DNA from: Ruminococcus sp.
GTDB taxonomy: Bacteria; Bacillota; Clostridia; Oscillospirales; Ruminococcaceae
Direction: 5' to 3'
Assembly: GCF_024692365.1 (NCBI RefSeq)
Contig: NZ_JAILMR010000001.1
Coordinates: 1-48,096, forward strand
Length of the DNA stretch: 48,096 nt
Positions 8,271 to 15,777 of the stretch are shown in pieces. A model generated the notes under the pieces. The model did no database searches, was not told where the DNA came from, and worked only from the letters and a program-made list of their open reading frames with translations. Position numbers and translations under genes: made by a program. The number at the start of each line of letters is the position of its first letter. The first letter of the stretch is position 1.

Positions 8271-8486
8271 TCATTCCTTGTCTGTTGGCTCATAGCTAAG
8301 TATATCACCGGGCTGGCATTCTAACAACTCGCATAGTGTAGCTATTCCATCAGCGCTCAACGGTTCTCCGGTCCTCAGCTTCTGAATTGATGAGCCACTC
8401 AGCAGCTTTTCGTGAGAAAGGCGGTACGTGGAATATCCTCGCTCTTTTAAAGCTTGCAAAATATCGAAATTATATTTTAGTGGCAT
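8271..8486 (-). CDS. Cro/C1-type HTH repressor
   Basis: 71 residues, the size of a single HTH domain. It has the typical order of a Cro/C1-like regulator: STYRLSHEKLLSGSSIQKLRTG as turn and recognition helices, then a conserved LCELLECQPGDIL tail. ATG 8486 has a strong AGGAGGTGG site; the upstream extension of the frame crosses the promoter and is rejected. It heads the minus-strand small-gene run and faces gene 8660 across three similar inverted repeats, so it probably represses both directions. Confidence 0.85.
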   Translation of the reverse strand: MPLKYNFDILQALKERGYSTYRLSHEKLLSGSSIQKLRTGEPLSADGIATLCELLECQPGDILSYEPTDKE

Positions 8487-8505
8487 TTGACCACCTCCTG
8501 CAATA

Positions 8506-8611
8506 ACTATAACACAAAGCCTAATCGAAATCAAGACTATATTTGCACAAAAACATAGTCGAAAATTCGTGCATAATGCCACTTGAATATAATCGAAAAA
8601 TCGACTATAAT
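8506..8611. promoter_or_regulatory. Divergent promoters with three operators (genetic switch)
   Basis: Minus promoter: TTGATT (complement of 8529-8534), 17 bases, TATAGT (complement of 8506-8511). Plus promoter: TTGAAT 8583-8588, 17 bases, TATAAT 8606-8611. Three related sites built from TA(A/G)TCGA half sites lie at about 8522-8541, 8554-8575 and 8588-8609. The last is TATAATCGA-AAAA-TCGACTATA, with one mismatch. The first covers the minus -35 and the third covers the plus -10. Confidence 0.75.
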
Positions 8612-8659
8612 ATAAATATAGTCAAGGAAACAAACCGAAAACCGCAGGAGGTAGTAAAT

Positions 8660-9100
8660 ATGTATAAGAATTTCAGAGTTTTCATAACAGCGAACAATAC
8701 CTACATAGTAAGAGCTGATAGCAAACGCTTCGGTAAACAGGCAATAGTCTTCGAGAGCTACGATATCAAGCACTGTATCAAGTGGATTTACGAGAACTAC
8801 ACCAACAAAGACGGTAAGGTAATAACCAATAACAGATGGACGGACAGAATTTACAGAAAAGCAATGTCCACGCTGAACACACCTAACAACCCTTGGTTTA
8901 AGGGGGATCAGACTGACGTGATATACGATAGCAAAAAAGTTGATACATATATCAACTTTGAAGCGATAGACTTTGATAGCTATGAGGAAGCTGAACTGTA
9001 CGGCGAAGATATTCCGGGTGTTGATATTACCGAGGAATACGTTGACACGGAGCAGTATGGAGAAGTAAGTGAATTGGGAGGTATAAAAGATGAACAATGA
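8660..9100 (+). CDS. Hypothetical protein with a VirD4-tail duplicate
   Basis: 146 residues. The first ~85 are of unknown family and rich in aromatic and basic residues. The last ~57 (from DVIYDSKKVD) match the C-terminal region of the VirD4 coupling protein at 23268-25757; I count 41 identities in 57 by eye. The shared part contains the 18-bp repeat in frame (residues 94-99, VDTYIN). ATG 8660 has AGGAGGT upstream. It is the first gene of a plus-strand run controlled by the divergent switch. A shared tail suggests a shared binding partner. Confidence 0.7.
   Translation: MYKNFRVFITANNTYIVRADSKRFGKQAIVFESYDIKHCIKWIYENYTNKDGKVITNNRWTDRIYRKAMSTLNTPNNPWFKGDQTDVIYDSKKVDTYINFEAIDFDSYEEAELYGEDIPGVDITEEYVDTEQYGEVSELGGIKDEQ
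8939..8956 (+). repeat. 18-bp polar repeat, copy 1 (CATA)
   Basis: GTTGATACATATATCAAC in frame in gene 8660, residues 94-99 (VDTYIN), within the tail shared with VirD4. Confidence 0.9.
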
Positions 9101-9260
9101 AAGAAAACTCAGTGTTAAGCTGACAAGGAATGAGCTTATAGATCTGTTGCTTCTTTGTGGGTATCATGATAAAGATGCTGAAAAATGGGGGAAACTCCAT
9201 AGCAAGCTGTATCAACAGCTAAAAAGCTATGATGAAAAACATCTTGATAAGGGAGTGTGA
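9090..9260 (+). CDS. Hypothetical 56-residue protein
   Basis: Starts MNNERKLSVKLTRNELIDLL and ends HLDKGV. The ATG at 9090 overlaps the end of the preceding gene by 11 bases and has GGAGGTATAA upstream. It is helical and basic. The spacing and ribosome site make it a credible member of the run; the family is unknown. Confidence 0.6.
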   Translation: MNNERKLSVKLTRNELIDLLLLCGYHDKDAEKWGKLHSKLYQQLKSYDEKHLDKGV

Positions 9261-9263
9261 ATC

Positions 9264-9512
9264 ATGAATGAAATGATAAGATTGAGAAAGCTGCTGATAG
9301 CTCTGAATGAGTACATGGATAGCTTCAGCTACTACGACGAGGAAGCCGATGAGACCGTTATAGACGGTGACGAGAACGAGTGCTATGATGTACTCATGCA
9401 GGATGATGAACTGCACTTGCTAGGCACTGAAACCGTGAAGGAAGTGATCCACATCTGCTTTGTTGACTGGGAAAAGTTTGACGAACTATGCAGACGGTAC
9501 AGAGCATACTGA
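9264..9512 (+). CDS. Hypothetical acidic 82-residue protein
   Basis: Very acidic in the middle (DEEADETVIDGDENE). No membrane segment or known motif. ATG 9264 follows AAGGGAGTG; the gap to the preceding stop is 3 bases. Part of the 8660-9720 operon. Small acidic proteins of plasmids and phages are often anti-restriction or DNA-mimic proteins, but nothing specific supports that here. Confidence 0.6.
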   Translation: MNEMIRLRKLLIALNEYMDSFSYYDEEADETVIDGDENECYDVLMQDDELHLLGTETVKEVIHICFVDWEKFDELCRRYRAY

Positions 9513-9531
9513 ATACAAGGAGAAATAAAGC

Positions 9532-9720
9532 ATGAATAACGAGCTCATAGCGATAGACGAATACACGTACAAGTATAGGCACTACATCATCACCGGAAAT
9601 GATAACATACGCTACGTATGCATAGCACCCTACGGTGCGTACTCACCTACGTCCTATGCGACAGTCAAGGAAGCAATGGCAGCCATAGATGCTGATATAG
9701 TTGCTGGAATACTTATCTGA
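9532..9720 (+). CDS. Hypothetical 62-residue protein
   Basis: Short protein with strands in the middle (KYRHYIITG, IRYVCIAPYG) and a closing helix (TVKEAMAAIDADIVAGILI). The family is not recognised. ATG 9532 is preceded by AAGGAGAAA. It is the last gene of the operon, and a terminator follows after 6 bases. Confidence 0.6.
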   Translation: MNNELIAIDEYTYKYRHYIITGNDNIRYVCIAPYGAYSPTSYATVKEAMAAIDADIVAGILI

Positions 9721-9726
9721 AAAAAG

Positions 9727-9750
9727 AAACCCTCACGTATGTGAGGGTTT
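9727..9750 (+). terminator. Intrinsic terminator after the small-gene operon
   Basis: AAACCCTCAC (9727-9736), loop GTAT, GTGAGGGTTT (9741-9750). The stem is perfect; the T-run is short. Confidence 0.75.
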
Positions 9751-9781
9751 AATGTTATTCTGTCTTGTCGCGACATAATTT

Positions 9782-9880
9782 TAGAAAAAGACCTCACCGT
9801 CAATAAGCGAGGTCTTTTCCAAATATTCCTAAAAGTTGTTTCCCCAAAAAATCAATTAGGAAGAAAACCAAAAATGAGGT
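9782..9880 (-). ncRNA. Short RNA between consensus promoter and terminator
   Basis: About 100 bases with no start codon in a useful frame. It has a first hairpin (TTCCTAA/TTAGGAA around a large loop) and then a strong terminator: AAAAGACCTC with GAGGTCTTTT, then a T-run on the minus strand. This is the same hairpin-plus-terminator build as the rep antisense RNA. It would be antisense only to read-through from the 8660-9720 operon. Confidence 0.6.
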
Positions 9881-9886
9881 AAAGTA

Positions 9887-9915
9887 ATTATAGCATAAAC
9901 GATGCTATATGTCAA
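9887..9915 (-). promoter_or_regulatory. Perfect promoter of the 9782-9880 RNA
   Basis: Minus strand: TTGACA (complement of 9910-9915), 17 bases, TATAAT (complement of 9887-9892). It is back to back with the promoter of gene 10018. Confidence 0.85.
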
Positions 9916-9938
9916 GCAGTTTATACCCGATCTAAAGA

Positions 9939-9967
9939 TTGACATATAAATAAAAATGTGATAAAAT
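9939..9967 (+). promoter_or_regulatory. Promoter of genes 10018 and 10329
   Basis: TTGACA 9939-9944, 17 bases, TAAAAT 9962-9967. It lies 24 bases from the divergent promoter of the short RNA. Confidence 0.75.
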
Positions 9968-10017
9968 CAACATAACAATAAACACAGATATAATTGTTAG
10001 CTGAAAGGAATGGTATT

Positions 10018-10314
10018 ATGAGTTTGAAAGAAGCTTGGGCTAAATATGCCAACTACTGCAAAGAATGCGCATTAAAAAATGATGAACCGCTTTCTTTCGG
10101 TGATTGGGTCTGTTCTAAACTAAACGATGTGATTGAAGAATATGAAGAAGATAATGAATATTATTATTTATTTGAAAACAACTGTTTAACGGCAGCTCAG
10201 CTTGATAATATACAAAATGATATATTAGAGAGAAAAGTAAATGCTATAGATTTAGACGACATAGCCAAGGAATATCCGTCATTGAATGAAATAAAAAATG
10301 GTTTAGAAAGGTAA
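10018..10314 (+). CDS. Hypothetical 98-residue acidic protein
   Basis: Helical and acidic, with a notable EEYEEDNEYYYLFENN stretch. No family is recognised. ATG 10018 has AAAGGA upstream; a TTG at 9994 in frame has no ribosome site. Followed 14 bases later by a membrane protein gene, both under the 9939-9967 promoter. Such a soluble/membrane pair could be an immunity or toxin-antitoxin pair, but there is no direct sign of it. Confidence 0.6.
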   Translation: MSLKEAWAKYANYCKECALKNDEPLSFGDWVCSKLNDVIEEYEEDNEYYYLFENNCLTAAQLDNIQNDILERKVNAIDLDDIAKEYPSLNEIKNGLER

Positions 10315-10328
10315 GGAGGTAAATTATC

Positions 10329-10571
10329 ATGTTAACGGTTATATTTAATGTTCCGGTATTAATAGGCGTATTCCTTGTTGCTCTTATCTTTTTTGCAGCA
10401 AGTAAAAGTAAAGCCGTTAAGGTAGTGTCAGCGATCGTCATGGTGCTTACGGTTTCGTCAATTTTGAAGCTTCTGTTATTTACGATTTCGATGATTTTAA
10501 GGATCCTCTTGCCTATAATTATTATCATAGGTATCATATATGCAGTTTATATTATAAAGAAAAAGAAGTGA
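10329..10571 (+). CDS. Small membrane protein
   Basis: 80 residues with two or three hydrophobic segments (about residues 4-24, 30-48 and 50-74) and a lysine-only end (KKKK), which places the tail in the cytoplasm. AAGGAGG precedes ATG 10329. No family is recognised. It is the second gene of a two-gene unit closed by a terminator. Confidence 0.65.
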   Translation: MLTVIFNVPVLIGVFLVALIFFAASKSKAVKVVSAIVMVLTVSSILKLLLFTISMILRILLPIIIIIGIIYAVYIIKKKK

Positions 10572-10577
10572 AATTCA

Positions 10578-10607
10578 AAAGGCAAGTTTGCAGCTTGCCT
10601 TTTCTTT
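10578..10607 (+). terminator. Intrinsic terminator
   Basis: AAAGGCAAG (10578-10586) pairs with CTTGCCTTT (10594-10602), followed by T-rich sequence. Confidence 0.85.
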
Positions 10608-10621
10608 TTCAGCATAGTAAA

Positions 10622-10657
10622 ATAACAAAAGGGGCTATTGCTTGGTGCAACAGCCCC
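10622..10657 (-). terminator. Intrinsic terminator of the coiled-coil gene
   Basis: On the minus strand, GGGGCTGTTGC pairs with GCAATAGCCCC (plus 10631-10641 and 10647-10657), followed by TTTTGTTATT. Confidence 0.85.
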
Positions 10658-10667
10658 TTTGTGCATT

Positions 10668-11540
10668 CTATTCTTCTTTGGATTCTTCTTTGCGGGATTC
10701 TTCTTTGCGGTTTCGCAGATCTGCATTAGCTTCTTTAAGCTGTGCTATCTGCTGGTGGAGGTCTGCTATTGTTGCATATAGATTTTTGCTTTCTTCGGCA
10801 GCAGCTCTCCCCTGCTCCGCTGCTTTCTCTCGCTCTGCATATATAGCTTTTTCTTGTTCGATTGCAGCGCGTTCCGCAGCAACTTCCGCAGCTGCCTTTG
10901 CTTCTTTTAACTCTGACTTTAGTTGTCTAACTTCATCCTCTGATCGAGCAAGCCGTTCTTCAACATCTTTCAATTTGACCGCATCTGCTTTTGCGTTGCC
11001 AAGCTGTTCTTTGAGGTTTTCAATTGTTTCACTTAATGCAGTTCTTGCTGCTTCAGCAGATTGTGCTGCACGCTCCGCTTGCATTTTTTCTTTTTCTGCA
11101 TTGTCAGCTCTCTCAACCAATGCAGCAGCTTGTTCCATAGCAGCTTTTTCCTGTTCGGCTGATTTCTGCTCGATTTCTTCTATGGCTTTTTCAGCATTGT
11201 CAGCTATTTGTTTTGCTGTTGCAAGCTGTTCTTGCAGTTCAATGATAGTCTTGTCCTTACTATCCAAACGCTCACGATATTCACTGTGTACCCTGTTTTC
11301 TGTGTTGGCGGTAAGGTCAAGCGCAGATATGTATGCTCTCATAATGCTGTCAATATGGCTCTGGAAGTCATTAACGTTGGTTTCCTGCCCCGATAGCAGA
11401 CCTTTAGCCTGTGACATTTCATGCGCTGCTATGAGTGCCTGAACAGCTTCATCAGCATTTGCGAATTCGCTGCACAGAGCCTTGAACGTAGCTATCGTAT
11501 CTTCACTTGCTCTTATTGTATGTGTCTTGCTCTCTGACAT
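10668..11540 (-). CDS. KfrA-like coiled-coil DNA-binding protein
   Basis: 290 residues. The N-terminal ~45 look like a small DNA-binding domain of ribbon-helix-helix or HTH type (THTIRASEDTIATF, then a helix pair). Residues ~75-280 form one unbroken alanine- and glutamate-rich coiled coil with a repeated charged end (KEESRKEESKEE). This build matches the plasmid protein KfrA, which binds its own operators and forms a scaffold near the partition complex; the family match is by architecture only. Its promoter and two palindromic operators lie directly upstream, so autorepression is likely. It has its own terminator. Confidence 0.65.
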   Translation of the reverse strand: MSESKTHTIRASEDTIATFKALCSEFANADEAVQALIAAHEMSQAKGLLSGQETNVNDFQSHIDSIMRAYISALDLTANTENRVHSEYRERLDSKDKTIIELQEQLATAKQIADNAEKAIEEIEQKSAEQEKAAMEQAAALVERADNAEKEKMQAERAAQSAEAARTALSETIENLKEQLGNAKADAVKLKDVEERLARSEDEVRQLKSELKEAKAAAEVAAERAAIEQEKAIYAEREKAAEQGRAAAEESKNLYATIADLHQQIAQLKEANADLRNRKEESRKEESKEE

Positions 11541-11570
11541 ATTATCACTCCTTGTCGGTTGTAATTGTCT

Positions 11571-11638
11571 TGTACACGTTTGTGTACATGGTGTACATTG
11601 TATACATTTATTATATCACTGAATTATGCTCTTGTCAA
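11571..11638 (-). promoter_or_regulatory. Promoter and two palindromic operators of the coiled-coil gene
   Basis: Minus promoter: TTGACA (complement of 11633-11638), 17 bases, TATAAT (complement of 11610-11615). Operators: TGTACAC-gttt-GTGTACA (11571-11588, perfect) and TGTACA-ttg-TATACA (11592-11606). They cover the transcription start and leader, a position suited to repression. Confidence 0.8.
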
Positions 11639-11661
11639 GATTTTTCTTTTTCAGAAATAGT

Positions 11662-11719
11662 AAAAAAGAGAGCCCGCCACCAGTGACCACTGTGACAGAC
11701 TCTCGGGTTAAAATGAAAC
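11662..11719 (-). ncRNA. Very short RNA or attenuator ending in a hairpin
   Basis: A promoter at 11726-11754 would start an RNA of about 58 bases that consists mostly of one long hairpin (GAGAG...CTCTC outside, CAGTG/CACTG at the tip), followed by TTTTTT on the minus strand. It lies between the restriction-modification stop and the coiled-coil gene promoter. It may be only a terminator with a promoter-like sequence before it. Confidence 0.45.
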
Positions 11720-11725
11720 GAGTAC

Positions 11726-11754
11726 AGTATAACACAACTTTGACAGATTGTCAA
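11726..11754 (-). promoter_or_regulatory. Promoter-like sequence after the restriction-modification gene
   Basis: Minus strand: TTGACA (complement of 11749-11754), 17 bases, TATACT (complement of 11726-11731). It reads only into the 11662-11719 hairpin. Confidence 0.6.
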
Positions 11755-11770
11755 GTCTGAAAAATAATAA

Positions 11771-14557
11771 CTATTTGCCCTCCGTCAACTTCTGATACAT
11801 CTTCATCAGCTCTGCCACACACTCACTCTCGGTCATGGTCTTGTAGTCGAAGCCGTATGCCTGCATCACAGCCTTATCGTTGAGTTGGTGAGCCTTTCGC
11901 AGTTCGGGTGGCATAGTTGTTTCATCGTAGAGATCGGCAAGGGAGCAGTCGGGATATTTGGCTCTTGCATCGAGTATCATCTGTGCTGTTTTTTCTATGG
12001 TTGCTTTCTGTTTTTCATCGGGACTGCACCATGGGAAGTTATTGTAAACAATGTTTATTGAATAACTGTAATCACTTTTTAGTCTACCAGTTACAGCTCT
12101 CATCCAAGCCATGTGGACATTTGATGTCAACACTCCAAATTGATATTTGTTTGCGTCGGGAATCATAAATAGCTTGTCTCCCGCAATTATATCAGATCCT
12201 AAATATCCCATAGGGATATAACGCCTGTTTTCAGATGATACCTTTGGAAGGGCTATAAATGTTTTGGGATTCATAGTTTCCCTAAATAAAGTCGGAGTTG
12301 CTGCAAGTTTCTGTCGTCCTTTATCTGGGCTTTTTTCTCTTGCTTCTTTACAACATTGTACCCTTTTCTTTACGATAGGCATTTTATTTAATTCAGCAGG
12401 AGAAGCACCAACAAGCCAAAGGCAATATCTTGGTACGTTGTTAATAAACTCGTATCCCATCATAAATCGCTTTATATACTTTGACGATAATGGCTCTTTA
12501 TTTATAAGCTCATCAGCTTCATCTGGAGAAAGAATTAAATACCCTCCATCAGTTGGTCTATTGCCGGATAGCATTTTTGGAATATTACAAATGGCTTTAG
12601 TTCTACTTTCAATAAAAACATCATTTGCAGCAACAAGATAAGCATTGATATTCTTTACTATTTGTTCAACACCATTATCAAATAGTCTCCTATCCACTTT
12701 GTTTTCCGCAATACTAAATCCCACAATAACACAATGAACTTTGGCTTTCAGACTTGCTTCACTGTCCCAGCGGAAAGTTCGGTGTGCAAAGTCAATATGT
12801 ATTCCGAAACGGTCATACAGTGGTTTCCACACACCTGCGACCTGTTCGCCCTGCGTTATACTGTTGGTAGAAACAAAAGCGGTTCTGATATTGGTGCCGA
12901 CCATAAGCTGTGAAGCCTTGAAATACCATGCAGCAACATAATCTATCTTACCGGCGGTCTTGTACGGATTTCCCTTATCGTCAACATAAATGCACAGTAT
13001 ATCATTTTTCTGACTTTTCGATTGCAGAGAATAACCAACAAATGGCGGATTTCCCATAATATAAGACAGCTTATCCTTTGGAACGACACTCTCCCAGTCG
13101 ATACGGAGAGAATTGCCCTCGGTGATATTTGCATAGCTTTTCAACGGCAGAAAGTCAAGGGTATACTGTATGATCTCCTCGGTTTCGTGCATCATCTGCG
13201 CTTCGGCTATCCAGAGGGCGGTTTTTGCTACGGTCACAGCAAAGTCGTTTATCTCGATGCCGTAAAATTGCCCGATACCGACCTTAATAGGGTTAAAGTC
13301 ACCCTCGCCGCCTATGAGCATCTGACCGCCGTGTATTACTTGCAGCGCTTCATTCTCCAATCGGCGCAGACTTATGTATGTTTCCGTAAGGAAGTTACCT
13401 GAACCGCAGGCAGGATCGAGGAACGTGAGTGAAGCTAGCTTATCTCTGAACTGCTCCAATTTCGCTTTTCTTGTTTTATCGACCTTAGTTTCGCATATCG
13501 TATTGAATTCTGCTTTCAGCTCATCGAGGAAAAGAGGGTCAATGACCTTGTGAATATTCTCGATAGAGGTATAGTGCATACCGCCTGAACGTCTTGTTTC
13601 GGGGTTCAGAGTGCTTTCAAATACTGCGCCGAAGATCGTCGGGCTGATCTCCGACCAGTCAAATCCTGCGCTTGCATTGTTCACAAGCAGATCCACGATC
13701 TCATCTGTAAAACGCGGAATTTCGATGTTTTCATCAGCAAACAAGCCACCGTTCACATAAGGGAACGCAGCAAGTTCATCGTCCATATATGGGTCGCGGT
13801 CTTCGGGCTTCTGATCGAGTACCTGAAACAGCTCAATAAGTGCCTTGCGGATATCTTTCGCTTGAAACTGTTTCAGATACCGCCCGAACATTTCATGCTT
13901 GCCGAAAATGCCTGCGTCCTCTGCATACAGACAGAATACAAGCCTTACGCACAGCATATTCAGGCTTTTGAGTGTATCAGGACTATCAGGCTCCTTGTAC
14001 TGTTTCAGGATAGCATCATACAGCTTTCCAACAAGTTCGCCTGCCTTCAAGGAGATTTCCATTTCCTTTTTCAGCATTTCGCTACCTGTTTCGACGAGGA
14101 ATTGCAGACGGTAGTAGTCCTTTGCAAGGTCTTTCAAGAATATCTGTTCAGGTTCGCCGTTGGGCTTCTCCATGTCGTAGACAAGGAATTCCTCGAAGTT
14201 GCAAGTCACTATCCATCGAGGGTGCTGCGATAACGGCAGCTCCGTTACATAGCGTTTTGCCTGTTGGAACGGATTGAGCAGAGAGCCGTCAGACTGCTTT
14301 ATTGCCTTGCGCAAGTCCTTACCGATAGACTTCTGTTCAATCATAACGTGCGTGGACTTGATATAGCCGTCAATAAATGAGGTGTGATCCAGATGTACCT
14401 GATCCTCAAAGCTAATAAATTCAGCTATGTTGTCAACTCCGTAAACGTGTGTCAGCAAGTCTATCCAGAAAAGGTTGGACTCCCCTTTTTCATAGCCCCT
14501 GCCTTTCCAACGCTCGGCAAACTCCTTCGCTGCCTTTTTCTGTTCTTTTTCAGTCAT
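11771..14557 (-). CDS. MmeI-like type IIL restriction-modification enzyme
   Basis: 928 residues, the size of single-chain enzymes that both cut and methylate. The N-terminal nuclease motif is D63 followed by E74-Q-K76 (PD-(D/E)xK type). Residues 150-340 are helical. Methyltransferase motif I, DPACGSGN, starts at D381, and the catalytic NPPF starts at N503, typical of adenine-N6 methylation. The C-terminal ~330 residues should hold the target recognition domain. ATG 14557 is chosen over an upstream ATG because the latter lies at the promoter. One protein recognises, cuts and protects, so it defends the plasmid host and penalises plasmid loss. It is divergent from a second nuclease gene. Confidence 0.85.
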   Translation of the reverse strand: MTEKEQKKAAKEFAERWKGRGYEKGESNLFWIDLLTHVYGVDNIAEFISFEDQVHLDHTSFIDGYIKSTHVMIEQKSIGKDLRKAIKQSDGSLLNPFQQAKRYVTELPLSQHPRWIVTCNFEEFLVYDMEKPNGEPEQIFLKDLAKDYYRLQFLVETGSEMLKKEMEISLKAGELVGKLYDAILKQYKEPDSPDTLKSLNMLCVRLVFCLYAEDAGIFGKHEMFGRYLKQFQAKDIRKALIELFQVLDQKPEDRDPYMDDELAAFPYVNGGLFADENIEIPRFTDEIVDLLVNNASAGFDWSEISPTIFGAVFESTLNPETRRSGGMHYTSIENIHKVIDPLFLDELKAEFNTICETKVDKTRKAKLEQFRDKLASLTFLDPACGSGNFLTETYISLRRLENEALQVIHGGQMLIGGEGDFNPIKVGIGQFYGIEINDFAVTVAKTALWIAEAQMMHETEEIIQYTLDFLPLKSYANITEGNSLRIDWESVVPKDKLSYIMGNPPFVGYSLQSKSQKNDILCIYVDDKGNPYKTAGKIDYVAAWYFKASQLMVGTNIRTAFVSTNSITQGEQVAGVWKPLYDRFGIHIDFAHRTFRWDSEASLKAKVHCVIVGFSIAENKVDRRLFDNGVEQIVKNINAYLVAANDVFIESRTKAICNIPKMLSGNRPTDGGYLILSPDEADELINKEPLSSKYIKRFMMGYEFINNVPRYCLWLVGASPAELNKMPIVKKRVQCCKEAREKSPDKGRQKLAATPTLFRETMNPKTFIALPKVSSENRRYIPMGYLGSDIIAGDKLFMIPDANKYQFGVLTSNVHMAWMRAVTGRLKSDYSYSINIVYNNFPWCSPDEKQKATIEKTAQMILDARAKYPDCSLADLYDETTMPPELRKAHQLNDKAVMQAYGFDYKTMTESECVAELMKMYQKLTEGK

Positions 14558-14594
14558 AGTAATACCCCCATGAATGGAATGATTATCACCATAC

Positions 14595-14623
14595 ATTATA
14601 GCATATTTCCTCAAAAGGTTCAA
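14595..14623 (-). promoter_or_regulatory. Promoter of the restriction-modification gene
   Basis: Minus strand: TTGAAC (complement of 14618-14623), 17 bases, TATAAT (complement of 14595-14600). Confidence 0.75.
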
Positions 14624-14660
14624 TTGCAATTAGATAATTTAATCATTTTCATAAAACCCC

Positions 14661-14689
14661 TTGACAAAACGAAAAAAATGTAGTATAGT
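14661..14689 (+). promoter_or_regulatory. Promoter of the PD-(D/E)xK gene
   Basis: TTGACA 14661-14666, 17 bases, TATAGT 14684-14689. The leader to the start at 14778 is about 80 bases. Confidence 0.75.
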
Positions 14690-14777
14690 AATTATAATAT
14701 AATAAAAGCAATAGAGAAAAACTTCTGACCGATAGACAAAAAATTCTATTTTGCTTTTAAAATTATGGAGGTTATTT

Positions 14778-15767
14778 ATGTATGAAACTGAATTGAAAGA
14801 ACTGGTAGCAAAGAACATTAATAAAATTGAAGCAGATTTAATATTCCTTGAAAAAGACCACACAATAATACTTAAAGAAAAAGAAAATGAAAGAGAGTGT
14901 GTTAAATTCGATATCTTAGCACTAGACAAAAATAAAACACCGGTTATAATTGAAGCAAAATCAATCAAGGATGGTTCGTTGACTTATGTACTAGAGCAAG
15001 TAGGTGAATATTTATATTTACTTCGTACCAAAGATACTCAGTCTATGTCTGCGTTATGCAAAGAACGAGGAATACCCATTGACGACGAAAATAAACTACA
15101 AGAGAATAGAAAAAAATCCCGAATAATAATATTAGTTGAAAAAAGAGAAGACGAGTCATTAAGTAGGCTTAAAAACGCAATTGAAGTATTTGCTGAGAGT
15201 GTAGATATCCGCCTATATACTTATCATTTATCAGATGATAAAAAAACACTTGTAGATGTAAATCGCGAAAGCCCCAAAAACATAATTAGTTTTGACAGAA
15301 GGATAATACACAAGAGCGACGAGGAAGAAAAACTATATGAGGAACTAAGCGGTTTATTTGCAAAAATGAAACAAATGAAAACCCTAGCGCCGGGGAGAGG
15401 TAAACTAGGACTTGAGATAGGCGATAAGCTCATTGGCTATATGGATATCACCCATAAAAACGGAGATCAAGTTGCTGCTGATTTCGGCTTATCATTCCAA
15501 AGCATTTCATTTTACAGACGCACAAAATTGCTAATTCCTGAAATCCAAGAGGAGATAAGAAAAGATGAAATAGCTGTTTCTCTCGCTAGTGGGATTTTAT
15601 CAGGCTTAGACGAACAACAGCAAAAAGATGTATACGGGTATATTGCAACTTTTCTTCGCTTAAATGCTGATCAAAAAATAAACCGAAAAAAACTAATCGT
15701 CATGAAAAAAGCTGCCCTCAAAGGCGAAAAATATGACGATATTAAATTCGATTTACTCGCAAAATAA
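14778..15767 (+). CDS. PD-(D/E)xK nuclease fused to a ParB-type HTH
   Basis: 329 residues. An N-terminal nuclease fold is suggested by KFDILALDKNKTPVIIEAKS (about residues 48-67), with the D and E-x-K spacing of restriction-like nucleases. The C-terminal ~120 residues look like the helix-turn-helix middle domain of ParB proteins: a GDQVAADFGLSFQSISFYRR turn, then LIPEIQEEIRKDEIAVSLA and a leucine-rich helix. I know of no named family with this order. ATG 14778 has GGAGGT upstream. It faces the restriction-modification gene, so a defence role (nuclease guided to particular sites) is the natural guess. Confidence 0.65.
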   Translation: MYETELKELVAKNINKIEADLIFLEKDHTIILKEKENERECVKFDILALDKNKTPVIIEAKSIKDGSLTYVLEQVGEYLYLLRTKDTQSMSALCKERGIPIDDENKLQENRKKSRIIILVEKREDESLSRLKNAIEVFAESVDIRLYTYHLSDDKKTLVDVNRESPKNIISFDRRIIHKSDEEEKLYEELSGLFAKMKQMKTLAPGRGKLGLEIGDKLIGYMDITHKNGDQVAADFGLSFQSISFYRRTKLLIPEIQEEIRKDEIAVSLASGILSGLDEQQQKDVYGYIATFLRLNADQKINRKKLIVMKKAALKGEKYDDIKFDLLAK

Positions 15768-15777
15768 CAGGCTTTTG

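Noticed and set aside
10642..11442. A 266-residue serine/alanine-rich frame on the plus strand
   Set aside because: It is the mirror of the coiled-coil gene on the other strand, whose repeated Ala/Glu codons leave the opposite frame open; it has no ribosome site.
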